Of a DNA stretch of 64,000 nt, positions 51,892-60,076 are shown piece by piece. How positions within the stretch are numbered: the stretch's first letter is position 1; the number at the start of each line of letters is the position of its first letter. Under the pieces are notes generated by a model. The model had not been told where the DNA came from, did not search any database, and saw only the letters and a program-made list of their open reading frames with translations. This stretch comes from Heteroscillospira sp050943935. Lineage in GTDB: Bacteria; Bacillota; Clostridia; Oscillospirales; Oscillospiraceae. The position numbers and the translations under genes were made by a program. The DNA lies in contig JBMNQC010000010.1 in the NCBI GenBank assembly GCA_050943935.1, positions 49,588 to 113,587 on the forward strand, in the 5' to 3' direction.

Positions 51892-53373
51892 ATGGACATG
51901 ATTTTGGACAAATCCGAAATGAATTGCCGGCGCCTCATCTGGTCGGGCACCGTCCGGAAGGAGGAGATGGCGGAGAGCGTTGTGCCGGATACATATCCCG
52001 ATGCGGAGTGCGTTGCGGATGTATGTACACAGGTGTTCATCCGGGGCAAGGAGGCGTCTGCCGGCAAAGTCACCGTGGACGCCGCAGCCCTCTGTACGGT
52101 GCTGTATACTGCCTCCGGCACAGGAGAATTGTGCCGTATGGAGATGGAGCTTCCATTTTCCCTCCAGGCCGAGGTTCCGGATGCTGGGGAGGACACCGAT
52201 ATAGTGGCGGAGCTTACGCTGTGCGACGCCGAGGCAAGGCTTCTGAATCCCCGCAAGATTCTCACCAGAGCCGAGCTAAGCGCCCGCATAAGCTGCTATG
52301 TTCCTGGTACTGTCGCTCTCAGCGTCTCGATGGCGGAGAAAAGTGGCCTGCAGCTTCTGCGCAAAAGCTGTACTGCGGCGCCTGTCACGGACGTGCGTGA
52401 AAAGACCTTTGTGCTGTCAGACGAGCTTAACATGCCTCCGTCTCCGGAGGGATACAGCCGTATTCTGTGTCAGGATGCTGCTCTAAGCACCGAGGACGTA
52501 AGATTTGTGGGCAGCAAGCTCATATTCAAGGGAGAGGTCCTGGTTCGCGTGCTGGCTGAGCCAAATGGCGGAGCGTCGCCGGTGTTTTTCTCGTCCTCCA
52601 GCAGCTTTTCGCAGATAATAGAGCTGTCCTGCGAGGCTGAGGACGCCGAGGTAAGCCTTGGCCTTACCGGACTGTTTCTGAGCCTGGGAGAGAGCGAGGG
52701 AGGTAAGCCCTGCGTTGCTGCGGAGATACATGTATTGGCCCAGGCCGTGGCCAGGGTAGAGCGGGAGGTAGAGTACATAGCCGACGCCTACTCAAATAAG
52801 TCTGCCTGCCGCACCGGCTTTGAGACGGTGGAACTGCCGGGCCGCGGTCAGAGAATATGTATGAGGGACACCTGGCGCTGTGAGCTGCGCACGGAGGAGA
52901 CGGCGGCGTCGGTTATCTGCGCTGGAGCCCGCTGTACGGAGTGGCGGATCGCGGAGCAGGCTGTGACTGCCAGAATAGCAGTACGCTGCATGTACCTGAC
53001 TGCGGACGGCAAAGCGCATGGCGCCGTATGCTCCGGGGAAATGCGCATAGAGGGTGAAATTCCGGAGAATGCAGAGTGTCTCTTTGTACGCTGCGGAGAG
53101 GTATACGCGGTGCCTGCTGCCGGAGGCATAGACATCCGGGTTCCTCTGGAAGCAGGTATTGGGGTGCGCGGAGGCTGTGAGCTGCGCCTACTCTCCAGCC
53201 TGGAGCTGGACGAAGAAGCTGATAGACCGGAGCGGGCGTCCCTGTATATCATCCCCGCCGCAGAGGACGCCGACCTCTGGCAGCTGGCCAAGCGCTACGG
53301 CTCAACTGTGGAGCACATAAAAATGGCTAACCCGGAATGGGGAAGTGTACTTCTGGTGCCATCTGAGAGGTAA
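51892..53373 (+). CDS. sipL: SPOCS/LysM spore coat morphogenesis protein, SipL-like
   Basis: 493 residues. Several SPOCS (DUF3794) segments (about 10-130, 165-280 and 310-440; for example DVRFVGSKLIFKGEVLVRVL) precede a C-terminal LysM-type domain (about 448-493, IIPAAEDADLWQLAKRYGST). This matches SipL of C. difficile, which binds SpoIVA to encase the forespore. The SpoVM-like gene is directly upstream. Sequence conservation beyond the domain pattern was not checked. A hairpin follows. Confidence 0.82.
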   Translation: MDMILDKSEMNCRRLIWSGTVRKEEMAESVVPDTYPDAECVADVCTQVFIRGKEASAGKVTVDAAALCTVLYTASGTGELCRMEMELPFSLQAEVPDAGEDTDIVAELTLCDAEARLLNPRKILTRAELSARISCYVPGTVALSVSMAEKSGLQLLRKSCTAAPVTDVREKTFVLSDELNMPPSPEGYSRILCQDAALSTEDVRFVGSKLIFKGEVLVRVLAEPNGGASPVFFSSSSSFSQIIELSCEAEDAEVSLGLTGLFLSLGESEGGKPCVAAEIHVLAQAVARVEREVEYIADAYSNKSACRTGFETVELPGRGQRICMRDTWRCELRTEETAASVICAGARCTEWRIAEQAVTARIAVRCMYLTADGKAHGAVCSGEMRIEGEIPENAECLFVRCGEVYAVPAAGGIDIRVPLEAGIGVRGGCELRLLSSLELDEEADRPERASLYIIPAAEDADLWQLAKRYGSTVEHIKMANPEWGSVLLVPSER

Positions 53374-53376
53374 AAT

Positions 53377-53408
53377 TTTTGGGCGCATCCATTTGGATGC
53401 GCCCAAAA
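53377..53408. terminator. Bidirectional hairpin between sipL and the Asn/Gln/Pro-rich gene
   Basis: A perfect 14-bp stem (TTTTGGGCGCATCC, 53377-53390, with 53395-53408) around ATTT separates two convergent genes. T-runs are short on both sides, so strength is moderate. Confidence 0.75.
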
Positions 53409-53413
53409 TATGC

Positions 53414-53536
53414 TTACTTGCTCTGGCCGGGCTTTTTCTGGTTGTTCTTCTGATTCTGACCGGGGTTCTGGGGGTTCTGATTGTTCTTCTGGTTCTCGCC
53501 GGGGTTCTGGGGATTCTTCTGGAATTTCTCAGCCAT
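53414..53536 (-). CDS. Asn/Gln/Pro-rich 40-residue repeat peptide
   Basis: 40 residues of very low complexity: after MAEKFQK come two copies of a unit like NPQNPGENQKNNQ, then KKPGQSK. It has no Cys, Trp or hydrophobic core. The DNA shows the matching imperfect tandem repeat of about 39 bp (53430-53515). GGAGG stands 7-8 nt before the ATG, a strong site. Size and composition resemble small hydrophilic spore proteins, but no family is recognised. Neighbouring sipL and the spoVM-like gene make a spore role reasonable. Confidence 0.7.
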   Translation of the reverse strand: MAEKFQKNPQNPGENQKNNQNPQNPGQNQKNNQKKPGQSK

Positions 53537-53685
53537 GTAAATATCCTCCTGAAATTTAGTGTCCCGTCTATCGGGGCTCGCAGGTATTTTGTTCAAAGGA
53601 GCACTTTTTTATTCATTCATCTTGCCACATCATGCAAATTGTGTTAAAATAGCTCTGCAATATACTAGAGGAGATGCATACAGAT

Positions 53686-54420
53686 ATGTCCGGACATTCC
53701 AAATGGCATAATATTCAAAAAACCAAGGGAGCCCAGGACGCGAAACGCGCCCAGGCGTTCACAAAGATTGCCCGTGAAATGATCGTGGCTGTCAAAGAGG
53801 GCGGCAGCGGCGACCCCAACAACAACTCCCGCCTCGCAGCGGTCATCACCAAGGCCAAGGCTGCAAATATGCCCAACGACAACATCAAGCGTACCATAGA
53901 GAAGGCTCTCGGCGCCGGTGATACCTCCAATTTCGAGAGCATTACCTATGAGGGCTACGGTCCCTCCGGCGTGGCCGTTATCGTCGAGACGATGACCGAT
54001 AACCGCAACCGTACCGCCTCTGAGGTTCGCCATCACTTTGATAAATACGGCGGAAATATGGGCGCTTCCGGCTGCGTCAGCTGGTCCTTCGATAAGAAGG
54101 GTGTTATTGTAATCAATAACGAAGAGGGCGAACTGGACGAGGATGCCGTCATGATGGACGCTCTCGATGCCGGCGCTTCTGATTTCCAGCCTGACGAGGA
54201 GCTGTTCGAGGTCTATACCGAGCCTGACGATTTCCAGACCGTGTCCGATAAGCTGGAGCAGTCCGGCTACAAATTCATTTCCGCTCAGGTGGAAATGGTG
54301 CCCCAGAACTATATCAAGCTCACTAGCGAGGACGATATCAAGAACATGACAAAAATGCTTGAAATGTTCGAAGATAACGACGACGTCCAGAACGTCTGGC
54401 ACAACTGGGAGCAGGAGTGA
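53686..54420 (+). CDS. yebC: YebC/PmpR-family protein
   Basis: About 244 residues with the family opening SGHSKWHNIQKTKGAQDAKR and three alpha/beta domains, including ASGCVSWSFDKKGVI. Members are DNA-binding regulators, and recent work in several bacteria also ties YebC to translation of polyproline stretches. ATG 53686 is the conserved start; ATG 53674 upstream sits directly on its AGAGGAG site. A strong terminator follows. Confidence 0.95.
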   Translation: MSGHSKWHNIQKTKGAQDAKRAQAFTKIAREMIVAVKEGGSGDPNNNSRLAAVITKAKAANMPNDNIKRTIEKALGAGDTSNFESITYEGYGPSGVAVIVETMTDNRNRTASEVRHHFDKYGGNMGASGCVSWSFDKKGVIVINNEEGELDEDAVMMDALDAGASDFQPDEELFEVYTEPDDFQTVSDKLEQSGYKFISAQVEMVPQNYIKLTSEDDIKNMTKMLEMFEDNDDVQNVWHNWEQE

Positions 54421-54435
54421 GCCTCTAAAAAACTC

Positions 54436-54469
54436 AATCCCGGGAGAGCATTGCTCTCCCGGGATTTTT
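54436..54469 (+). terminator. Terminator after yebC
   Basis: AATCCCGGGAGAG (54436-54448) pairs with CTCTCCCGGGATT (54454-54466), followed by TTT. It also lies 11 nt past the stop of the convergent small gene and may act there too. Confidence 0.9.
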
Positions 54470-54479
54470 GCGTGTGGCT

Positions 54480-54776
54480 CTAATTGTCAGACGGTGTGCT
54501 TGTGCAGCTGCACAGACAGTTGTCAAAGAGGCTCAGCTTAGACTGTAGGATTACCTCCAGCTGGGCTACGGAGCGTATAGTCTGCTCTACGCTTTTGTTG
54601 AACTCCAGCAGCTGCGACGGAGTTACTGCTTCGCGGTTTACGGCATTTTGCAGTTTCTCGCCCTCGGCGTTTAAAATGTGTGCAAGAGCTGCCTCCTGGA
54701 GAGCAACTGATTCAATAATGTCTGTGATGGCCTGGCAACGTGTAGTGCCGCTGGGGGTGATAACGGGCATACCCAT
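54480..54776 (-). CDS. Stand-alone AHILNAEGEKLQ-module protein
   Basis: 98 residues, made almost entirely of the module shared with the proteins at 54854-56605 and 56834-57826. After a 13-residue head come RCQAITDIIESVALQEAALA, HILNAEGEKLQ, about 20 variable residues, NKSVEQTI, LEVILQSKLSLF and a Cys pair CLCSC. Two amphipathic helices flanked by cysteines are predicted by eye. There is no signal peptide. It lies 77 nt after the 583-residue gene on the same strand, so both are likely one transcript. Function unknown; a structural spore-surface role is inferred. Confidence 0.75.
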   Translation of the reverse strand: MGMPVITPSGTTRCQAITDIIESVALQEAALAHILNAEGEKLQNAVNREAVTPSQLLEFNKSVEQTIRSVAQLEVILQSKLSLFDNCLCSCTSTPSDN

Positions 54777-54853
54777 AAAATATATCGACCTTTCTGCATA
54801 ATTATATGATGAATAGCTGGGGCGGGCGCGTGCTGCGTCCGACCGGTTTCTCG

Positions 54854-56605
54854 CTAGTCTGCCGTGGGATTGCAGAGACAGTCGCTGAACAGGGCCAGCT
54901 TGCCCTGTAGGATTACCTCAAGCAGGGTCACGGCGCCCATCATGGACTGCACGGATTTGTTGGTGTTCAGGAGCAGAGCGGCGGGTGCGCCTTCTGTGCC
55001 GATTATCCGCTGCAGCTTTTCGCCCTCGGCGTTCAGAATATGGGCCAGAGCCGCCTCCTCAAGAGCCACAGACTCAATGAGGTCAGTTATGGCCTGACAG
55101 CGGGCGTCGCAGGCCACGGGAGTGACCTCCACAACGGCGGTGTCTGAGTTGTTGCCTGGATTGGGGTCGGCAGCGTCGCTGCTCACAACGGCGGTGTTGG
55201 AAATGCTGCCAACGGCGTCCGCCGCTACCGTGCCGCGTATAGTCACCGTTAGGGAGTCGCCGGGGGCAAAAGTACCCAGGTCCACGGAACCCGGCCATGG
55301 CAGGAAGGGGCCGCCGTTCACGCTGAACTGAGTATTCAGCAGCTGAGAGGGAATGACGTCCGTGAGCGTCACATGGGTTGCGCTGTCCGGACCGCCGTTT
55401 GCAACGGCTATGGTGTAGCTCAGCACCTGACCCGGCGCAACTGGGTCGGGGGAGGCGGTTTTTACCACGCCTATATCAGCAATTGGGCCTACAGCCGCGG
55501 CGGGGCACATGGCCGCGTCGTTGAAGCTGGTGGAGAAGGTGGTGGAGATGCGCACACCCACCGCCGTGTTGCCGGATATGGTGAAGCGGAAAACGCCGCC
55601 GTCGCCGTTATAAATCGCAAAGAGAGCTCCGTTGGCATCCATGGCTACGGCGCCCCAGGAACGGCCGGCAGGATTCAGGTCCGGCATGGTGGTGCTCAGC
55701 GCCGTCACCGCGCCGGTAGCGGGGTTTACACGCATTACCTGCCCGGTGTTCCCTACGGAGCGCACCCCGTACAGGAAGCCGTCCACAGGGCTGAAAGCCC
55801 AGTCGCTGATGTTCAGCGTGGTGCTCAGCCCAGTACCGAAGTTGCTGGTCTGCTCCGCAAAGCCGTTGGTGGGGTCCACCAGCTTCATGAAGGTGGGGGA
55901 GTTGGGCTTCAAATCCACCGTGTAGAAACGGTTGGTGTCATTGACCATCAGGAAAAGATGACCGTTCAGGTCAAAACTGCCCACATTGTAGCCGCTGGCG
56001 GGCAGCCCGGTGGGGTTGGGAACAAGCTGCATGACCTCGCGGTCGGCGTCTATGCGCACCACATGGTTGGTGCTCTGGTCGTAGCCATAGAGAAAATCGT
56101 CCAGAATGTTGAAGCCTATTGCGTTTACATCGTCAGCCGGTACCAGCAGTCCGCGGAAGGTGGAGACGCCGGTTACCACATCGATATCGAACCACTCTGT
56201 TGGAGTGTTCACAAACTGCACCATGGTGGTGGTACAGTTCAGCGGTTCGTCCAGGGTGTCGTGGCTGAAATCCTGGTCTTTGATGATTCCGCCCTCGTTT
56301 CCATCGTCCTCGACCACAACAGTCCGCACCCGTGGGCCGTTTGAGAAAGCAAATCCGGGGGGCTGGGTGAACAGAGTGGGAGGACAGGCGTTGGCCGGAG
56401 CCACCGTCTCAAAGATCCGATAGATTCCCGGGGTGTCCACGTTGAAGTGGTAAATGCCCGCGGGATTGGTGCTGGTCTCCACACATGCTCCGGTGGAACC
56501 GCGGCGCAGCGTCACAAAGACGTTGTCTATGCCCGGTTCGCCGGGGTCGTGTGTGCCGTTGTGGTTCATATCGTTAAAAACTATGCCGGTAATTGTAGTT
56601 GCCAT
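54854..56605 (-). CDS. SdrD_B/propeller/DUF11 protein with C-terminal AHILNAEGEKLQ module
   Basis: 583 residues. Residues 1-70 resemble an SdrD_B (CNA-B-like) domain (GIVFNDMNHNGTHDPGEPGI). Residues about 120-375 look like a beta-propeller (IGFNILDDFLYGYDQST; FSPVDGFLYGVRSVG). Residues about 380-500 are a DUF11 repeat (SYTIAVANGGPDSATHVTLTDV; DPNPGNNSDTAVVEV). The shared module closes the protein (RCQAITDLIESVALEEAALA, HILNAEGEKLQ, CLC). There is no signal peptide, membrane helix, LPXTG or SLH anchor, odd for a protein of surface-type domains. TAGGAG stands 7-9 nt before the ATG. I infer a spore coat or exosporium protein assembled from the mother cell. Confidence 0.78.
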   Translation of the reverse strand: MATTITGIVFNDMNHNGTHDPGEPGIDNVFVTLRRGSTGACVETSTNPAGIYHFNVDTPGIYRIFETVAPANACPPTLFTQPPGFAFSNGPRVRTVVVEDDGNEGGIIKDQDFSHDTLDEPLNCTTTMVQFVNTPTEWFDIDVVTGVSTFRGLLVPADDVNAIGFNILDDFLYGYDQSTNHVVRIDADREVMQLVPNPTGLPASGYNVGSFDLNGHLFLMVNDTNRFYTVDLKPNSPTFMKLVDPTNGFAEQTSNFGTGLSTTLNISDWAFSPVDGFLYGVRSVGNTGQVMRVNPATGAVTALSTTMPDLNPAGRSWGAVAMDANGALFAIYNGDGGVFRFTISGNTAVGVRISTTFSTSFNDAAMCPAAAVGPIADIGVVKTASPDPVAPGQVLSYTIAVANGGPDSATHVTLTDVIPSQLLNTQFSVNGGPFLPWPGSVDLGTFAPGDSLTVTIRGTVAADAVGSISNTAVVSSDAADPNPGNNSDTAVVEVTPVACDARCQAITDLIESVALEEAALAHILNAEGEKLQRIIGTEGAPAALLLNTNKSVQSMMGAVTLLEVILQGKLALFSDCLCNPTAD

Positions 56606-56833
56606 ATAATATCTCCTAATGATAAATTTACATACCCTTTATGCGTAAAACAGGATATGTAAACAGCCCTGCGGGCGCTCAGCAGCTGAGAAGAGAGCCG
56701 GAGATACTTGCTCCGTGCGCTCCTTAACATCCTATGCGGCACAGGGCCTCTTGCTACTTCCGTCGGACGTGGGCAAACAGAGCTCCGGCATCATATTATG
56801 GCATACCATGTCATAATGAACGGGAGTGGAAAA
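56606..56833. other. Divergent intergenic region between two module genes
   Basis: 228 nt separate the divergent 583-residue and 330-residue module genes. It must hold both promoters, but no consensus sigma-A pair stands out on either strand. On the minus strand an imperfect inverted repeat CATATCC...GGGTATG precedes the ribosome site. Lack of sigma-A boxes would fit sporulation sigma factors, but that is only an inference. Confidence 0.45.
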
Positions 56834-57826
56834 ATGCTTTTATTGTGTTCCGAAACGCCTATTCCTGTATCCGGAAAAGAGACTTACAGGGCTATGGCGT
56901 TTAACGGCTGCCGGTATTATCTTACAAAACACTGCGAATGCGAGATAGCCGTCGTCAGCCGCGAGATGAATCTTATCAAAACGGTAAAAACGCGCAGGGA
57001 ATATACTGCAATATGTTATGACCCAAGCCGCAGCTGCTTTTGGGCTGCGGCTGCTGATGCCATGTCGGCAATTTTTAAACTTGATATCAACCTGCAGGAG
57101 ATAGACCGAGTGGATCTGCGCTGCGGCTGCGTGCAGCCCATTACGGGGCTGTCTTTCTGTTGTGAAGATTGCAGCCTGCTTGTATCCTGCGGAGCGCGGC
57201 TTCTGAAAGCGGACCCGAACGGGGGAGGGACCCGGCAGCTGTGCGAGGCTCGGAAATTTTCTCTGATTCTCGCTGTGCTGTGTATGCCGCCGTATATACT
57301 GTTCTATGCCCTGCGCGGCTGCGACGCATATTTTGTCCTGGCCGACCGCGAGGGAAATATTCTGAACGAGATAAAGTCCAAAGAAGGAGCGGCGGTAACG
57401 GCCATGGTGCTGGAGCCATGTACGTACGAACTGCATCTGCTGTCAAACAGGCGCGGCTGCTACCCGTATATGCTGCGCGCACGGCTTGACGTCTGCATTA
57501 CGGAAAAGCTTTGCTGCTGCAACCGCAGACTGTGCCTGGATTGCGAAAAAGAGCCGCCGGTATGTTCGCCGGACATCTGCGGAGAAGTACTTGAATCCAT
57601 AGCTCAGGTTGAGGCTGCCATTGCCCATATATTGAATGCGGAAGGAGAGAAGCTGCAAAAAGCCATAGAGCTGGCGTCCAAACCGTGCGAACTGCTGAAA
57701 ATAAACGCATCAGTCCAGCGCACTATCCTCTATACCGCCCAGCTTGAACAGCAGCTGGTGTTCAAAATGGAGGCTCTGCAATGCCTGTGCGATTTCTGCG
57801 AATGTCCGCCGCATTGTAAAGAGTAA
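56834..57826 (+). CDS. Cysteine-rich propeller-like protein with C-terminal AHILNAEGEKLQ module
   Basis: 330 residues from ATG 56834, preferred because GGGAG is 7 nt upstream; ATGs at 56816 and 56798 are alternatives without such a site. The first ~240 residues have propeller-like beta repeats (YTAICYDPSRSCFWAAA; ITGLSFCCEDCSLLVSCG). The C-terminus carries the shared module (EVLESIAQVEAAIAHILNAE). About 31 of 330 residues are Cys (near 9%), with runs such as LCCCNRRLCLDC and CDFCECPPHC, pointing to disulfide-crosslinked or metal-rich material as in spore coats. No signal peptide. Divergent from the 583-residue gene. Confidence 0.75.
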   Translation: MLLLCSETPIPVSGKETYRAMAFNGCRYYLTKHCECEIAVVSREMNLIKTVKTRREYTAICYDPSRSCFWAAAADAMSAIFKLDINLQEIDRVDLRCGCVQPITGLSFCCEDCSLLVSCGARLLKADPNGGGTRQLCEARKFSLILAVLCMPPYILFYALRGCDAYFVLADREGNILNEIKSKEGAAVTAMVLEPCTYELHLLSNRRGCYPYMLRARLDVCITEKLCCCNRRLCLDCEKEPPVCSPDICGEVLESIAQVEAAIAHILNAEGEKLQKAIELASKPCELLKINASVQRTILYTAQLEQQLVFKMEALQCLCDFCECPPHCKE

Positions 57827-57852
57827 AATCTTCCCATGCCGCCTAAGCTGAC

Positions 57853-57893
57853 AAAACACAAGGACACGACTATGTCGTGTCCTTGTGTTTTGT
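57853..57893. terminator. 18-bp perfect hairpin between the module genes and the van operon
   Basis: AAAACACAAGGACACGAC (57853-57870) pairs perfectly with 57874-57891 around TAT. A- and T-rich ends on both sides make it bidirectional. It ends the Cys-rich gene and possibly the van operon, whose last stop lies at 57986. Confidence 0.9.
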
Positions 57894-57985
57894 CTCAATG
57901 GGATAAAAAAGCTGTTTCGAAATGGAATTGGGAACATCCATTTTGCAAAATATCCCCACCCTTGTGGAATTTAGTACAGTTCCTT

Positions 57986-60076
57986 TTATGACATTTGGCT
58001 GGAAACGATGGGCAACCGCCCGCCTAACCGTGAGAGCAGTTCGTTGGTGATCGTCCCGCAACATGCAGCCAGCTCCTCTGCCTGGATCACCTGTCCGCCG
58101 TCCCGGCCGATAAGGGTCACTTTATCGCCGGATGCGGCCTCCGGCAGACCGCTGATGTCCACCAGCACCTGGTCCATGCACATCTGCCCCACCATTGGAC
58201 AGCGCCGCCCCCGGATCAGCACCTGTCCGCCCCGCTGAGGCAGATCCCGAGGCAGACCGTCCGCATAGCCGATGGTGACCACCGCCAGTTTGGTTTCTTG
58301 CTCTGCCTGAAAGGCCCGCCCATATCCGGCGCTCTCCCCGGCTTGCATAGTGCGGATACTGGCCACTCTGGCCCGGAGAGACAGAACCGGTCGCAGGCCA
58401 AGGCTTCGCTGAACAGGCGCGCCATCGCTTCGAACTCCATAGAGGGCAATTCCGGCTCGGACATAGTCACAGGGCTGAGCTGGGAGGTTCCAAAGTCCAT
58501 AGCTGGACTGGATATGAACTTTGCCGGGATCATATCCAGCAATTCGGAGCCAGGCCACCGTATCATAGAACAGGGTCAGCTGCTCCTGAGTATAGGCAAC
58601 ATCTCCGGCTTTCAGGCTGTCCGAGACGCACAGATGGGAAAACACACCGTCCACTACCAGGTTTGGAAGCCGGAATGCATCCAGAATATCCTCACGGTTT
58701 TCCGCTGGGATACCCAGGCGATGCATCCCTGTGTCCAGTGCCAGATGGACATGGACATACTGCCCCTGCGCCGCCAAGGCCCGCCCGTGGTCAATATCCG
58801 CCACCGTTTGGGTAAGATTCCATCGTGCCAAGAGAGGAGCCTCCTCTGGGGCGGTATAGCCTAAGACCAGGATAGTTCCCCGGATGCCGGCTTTTCGCAG
58901 AGCGATACCCTCGGCCAGGCAGGCCACGGCAAATGCCCGGATGCCTGCATGCTGTAAGGCGCGGGTGGTCACTATCCCGCCGTGGCCGTAGGCCTCCGCC
59001 TTCACCACCGCCATAAGCTCTGTTCCCGGGGCCAATGTGTTCCGCAGCACCTGGGCGTTGTGCACAAGGGACGTCAGATCCACCTCCCGCCAGGCCCGGG
59101 CAGTAGGGCTGGGCTTCTTCCGAAACTCCAGTAGGCAAGGGGCGGAGAGCAGCGCGCTAAGCGCCAGCACCGCAATAAAATGGAGAATACTGTTCTCGAT
59201 GAGCATTTCCTCCAGCCCCAACACCTTTGCCGCTCCCCGGACCAATACGATGCAGAGGGGATGGAGCATATACATGGCTGTGGAAAAGCCCCGGGCTTTT
59301 CTACACTCGCCTCTGTTCCTGCTTAGCAACAGAGAAAAAAGACATACCATGCACAGAGGGAGCGCGAGGTACATACTGTCGTGGCGCTGGACATATATGC
59401 GGTGGAGCCACAGCCCCTCGGCGCTCATGGCCGCCAGAGAGAGGAAGAAGCCCGCCGGCGAAGCTCCCCAGCTCCATCGTTTTCCGGCGGCCCCCAACAG
59501 GAGGAACAACGGCGCAAAGAATAGGCCGTTGCGGGTATAGCCGCACAGCGTAAAAATGCCGTCATAAAAGGCACGAAGCGGCGGAATCCGGGAAACCAGC
59601 CCATAGTAACTGTCCCCGCCCAAACCGATGAGATAAAGCAGCGCCGCCGCTGGCAGAGCCACCCGCAGGCCGAACCGGCTGAGCCACCGGGCGATGACGA
59701 TGCCCAGAATGATCGCTGGGAAGTACCACAGATGGTAGAAGGTTCCGTCCACCAGCAATTTCCGCAAAACATCCGCCGGACCGTTGAAGCTGCCGGCGTA
59801 GAGGTTAACCGGCAGATACAAAAGGACGCAGACGCCGTAGAGCAGGCAGAGCTTTTTCAGCTGCCGCTTCGCACCAGCCCAGCAATTTTGGCTCAGAAAG
59901 TACCCGGTGGTCATCAGAAAGAACGGGACCGCCACCCGGGCCAGTACCCGGGTAAGCCAGAAATCAGCCACGGCAGACACGTCCGCCAGGGGCGAGGTGT
60001 GGTTCATCACCACCAGCAGAACCGCCGCCAGACGAAATAGGTCCAAAGTCGGAGAGGTTTTCTTAGCTGTTCGCAT
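57986..60076 (-). CDS. vanT: VanT-type membrane serine/alanine racemase
   Basis: 696 residues in two parts. Residues 1-320 form an acyltransferase-3-like membrane domain with about ten helices (LFRLAAVLLVVMNHTSPLAD), thought to take up L-Ser. Residues 330-696 are an alanine-racemase fold with the PLP Lys K359 in AVVKAEAYGHGG and a C-terminal active-site Tyr region (YGRAFQAEQETKLAVVTIGY). It supplies D-Ser for the D-Ala-D-Ser ligase. It overlaps vanXY by 14 nt and is the last gene of the operon, as in VanG clusters. Confidence 0.93.
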   Translation of the reverse strand: MRTAKKTSPTLDLFRLAAVLLVVMNHTSPLADVSAVADFWLTRVLARVAVPFFLMTTGYFLSQNCWAGAKRQLKKLCLLYGVCVLLYLPVNLYAGSFNGPADVLRKLLVDGTFYHLWYFPAIILGIVIARWLSRFGLRVALPAAALLYLIGLGGDSYYGLVSRIPPLRAFYDGIFTLCGYTRNGLFFAPLFLLLGAAGKRWSWGASPAGFFLSLAAMSAEGLWLHRIYVQRHDSMYLALPLCMVCLFSLLLSRNRGECRKARGFSTAMYMLHPLCIVLVRGAAKVLGLEEMLIENSILHFIAVLALSALLSAPCLLEFRKKPSPTARAWREVDLTSLVHNAQVLRNTLAPGTELMAVVKAEAYGHGGIVTTRALQHAGIRAFAVACLAEGIALRKAGIRGTILVLGYTAPEEAPLLARWNLTQTVADIDHGRALAAQGQYVHVHLALDTGMHRLGIPAENREDILDAFRLPNLVVDGVFSHLCVSDSLKAGDVAYTQEQLTLFYDTVAWLRIAGYDPGKVHIQSSYGLWNLPAQPCDYVRAGIALYGVRSDGAPVQRSLGLRPVLSLRARVASIRTMQAGESAGYGRAFQAEQETKLAVVTIGYADGLPRDLPQRGGQVLIRGRRCPMVGQMCMDQVLVDISGLPEAASGDKVTLIGRDGGQVIQAEELAACCGTITNELLSRLGGRLPIVSSQMS

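Noticed and set aside
53430..53515. Tandem repeat considered as a CRISPR or minisatellite
   Set aside because: Only about two imperfect units of 39 bp without spacers; it encodes the peptide repeat of the small gene.
55373..56344. Plus-strand open frame of 323 codons opposite the 583-residue module gene
   Set aside because: No family features, and the minus-strand frame has recognisable SdrD_B and DUF11 domains and a ribosome site.
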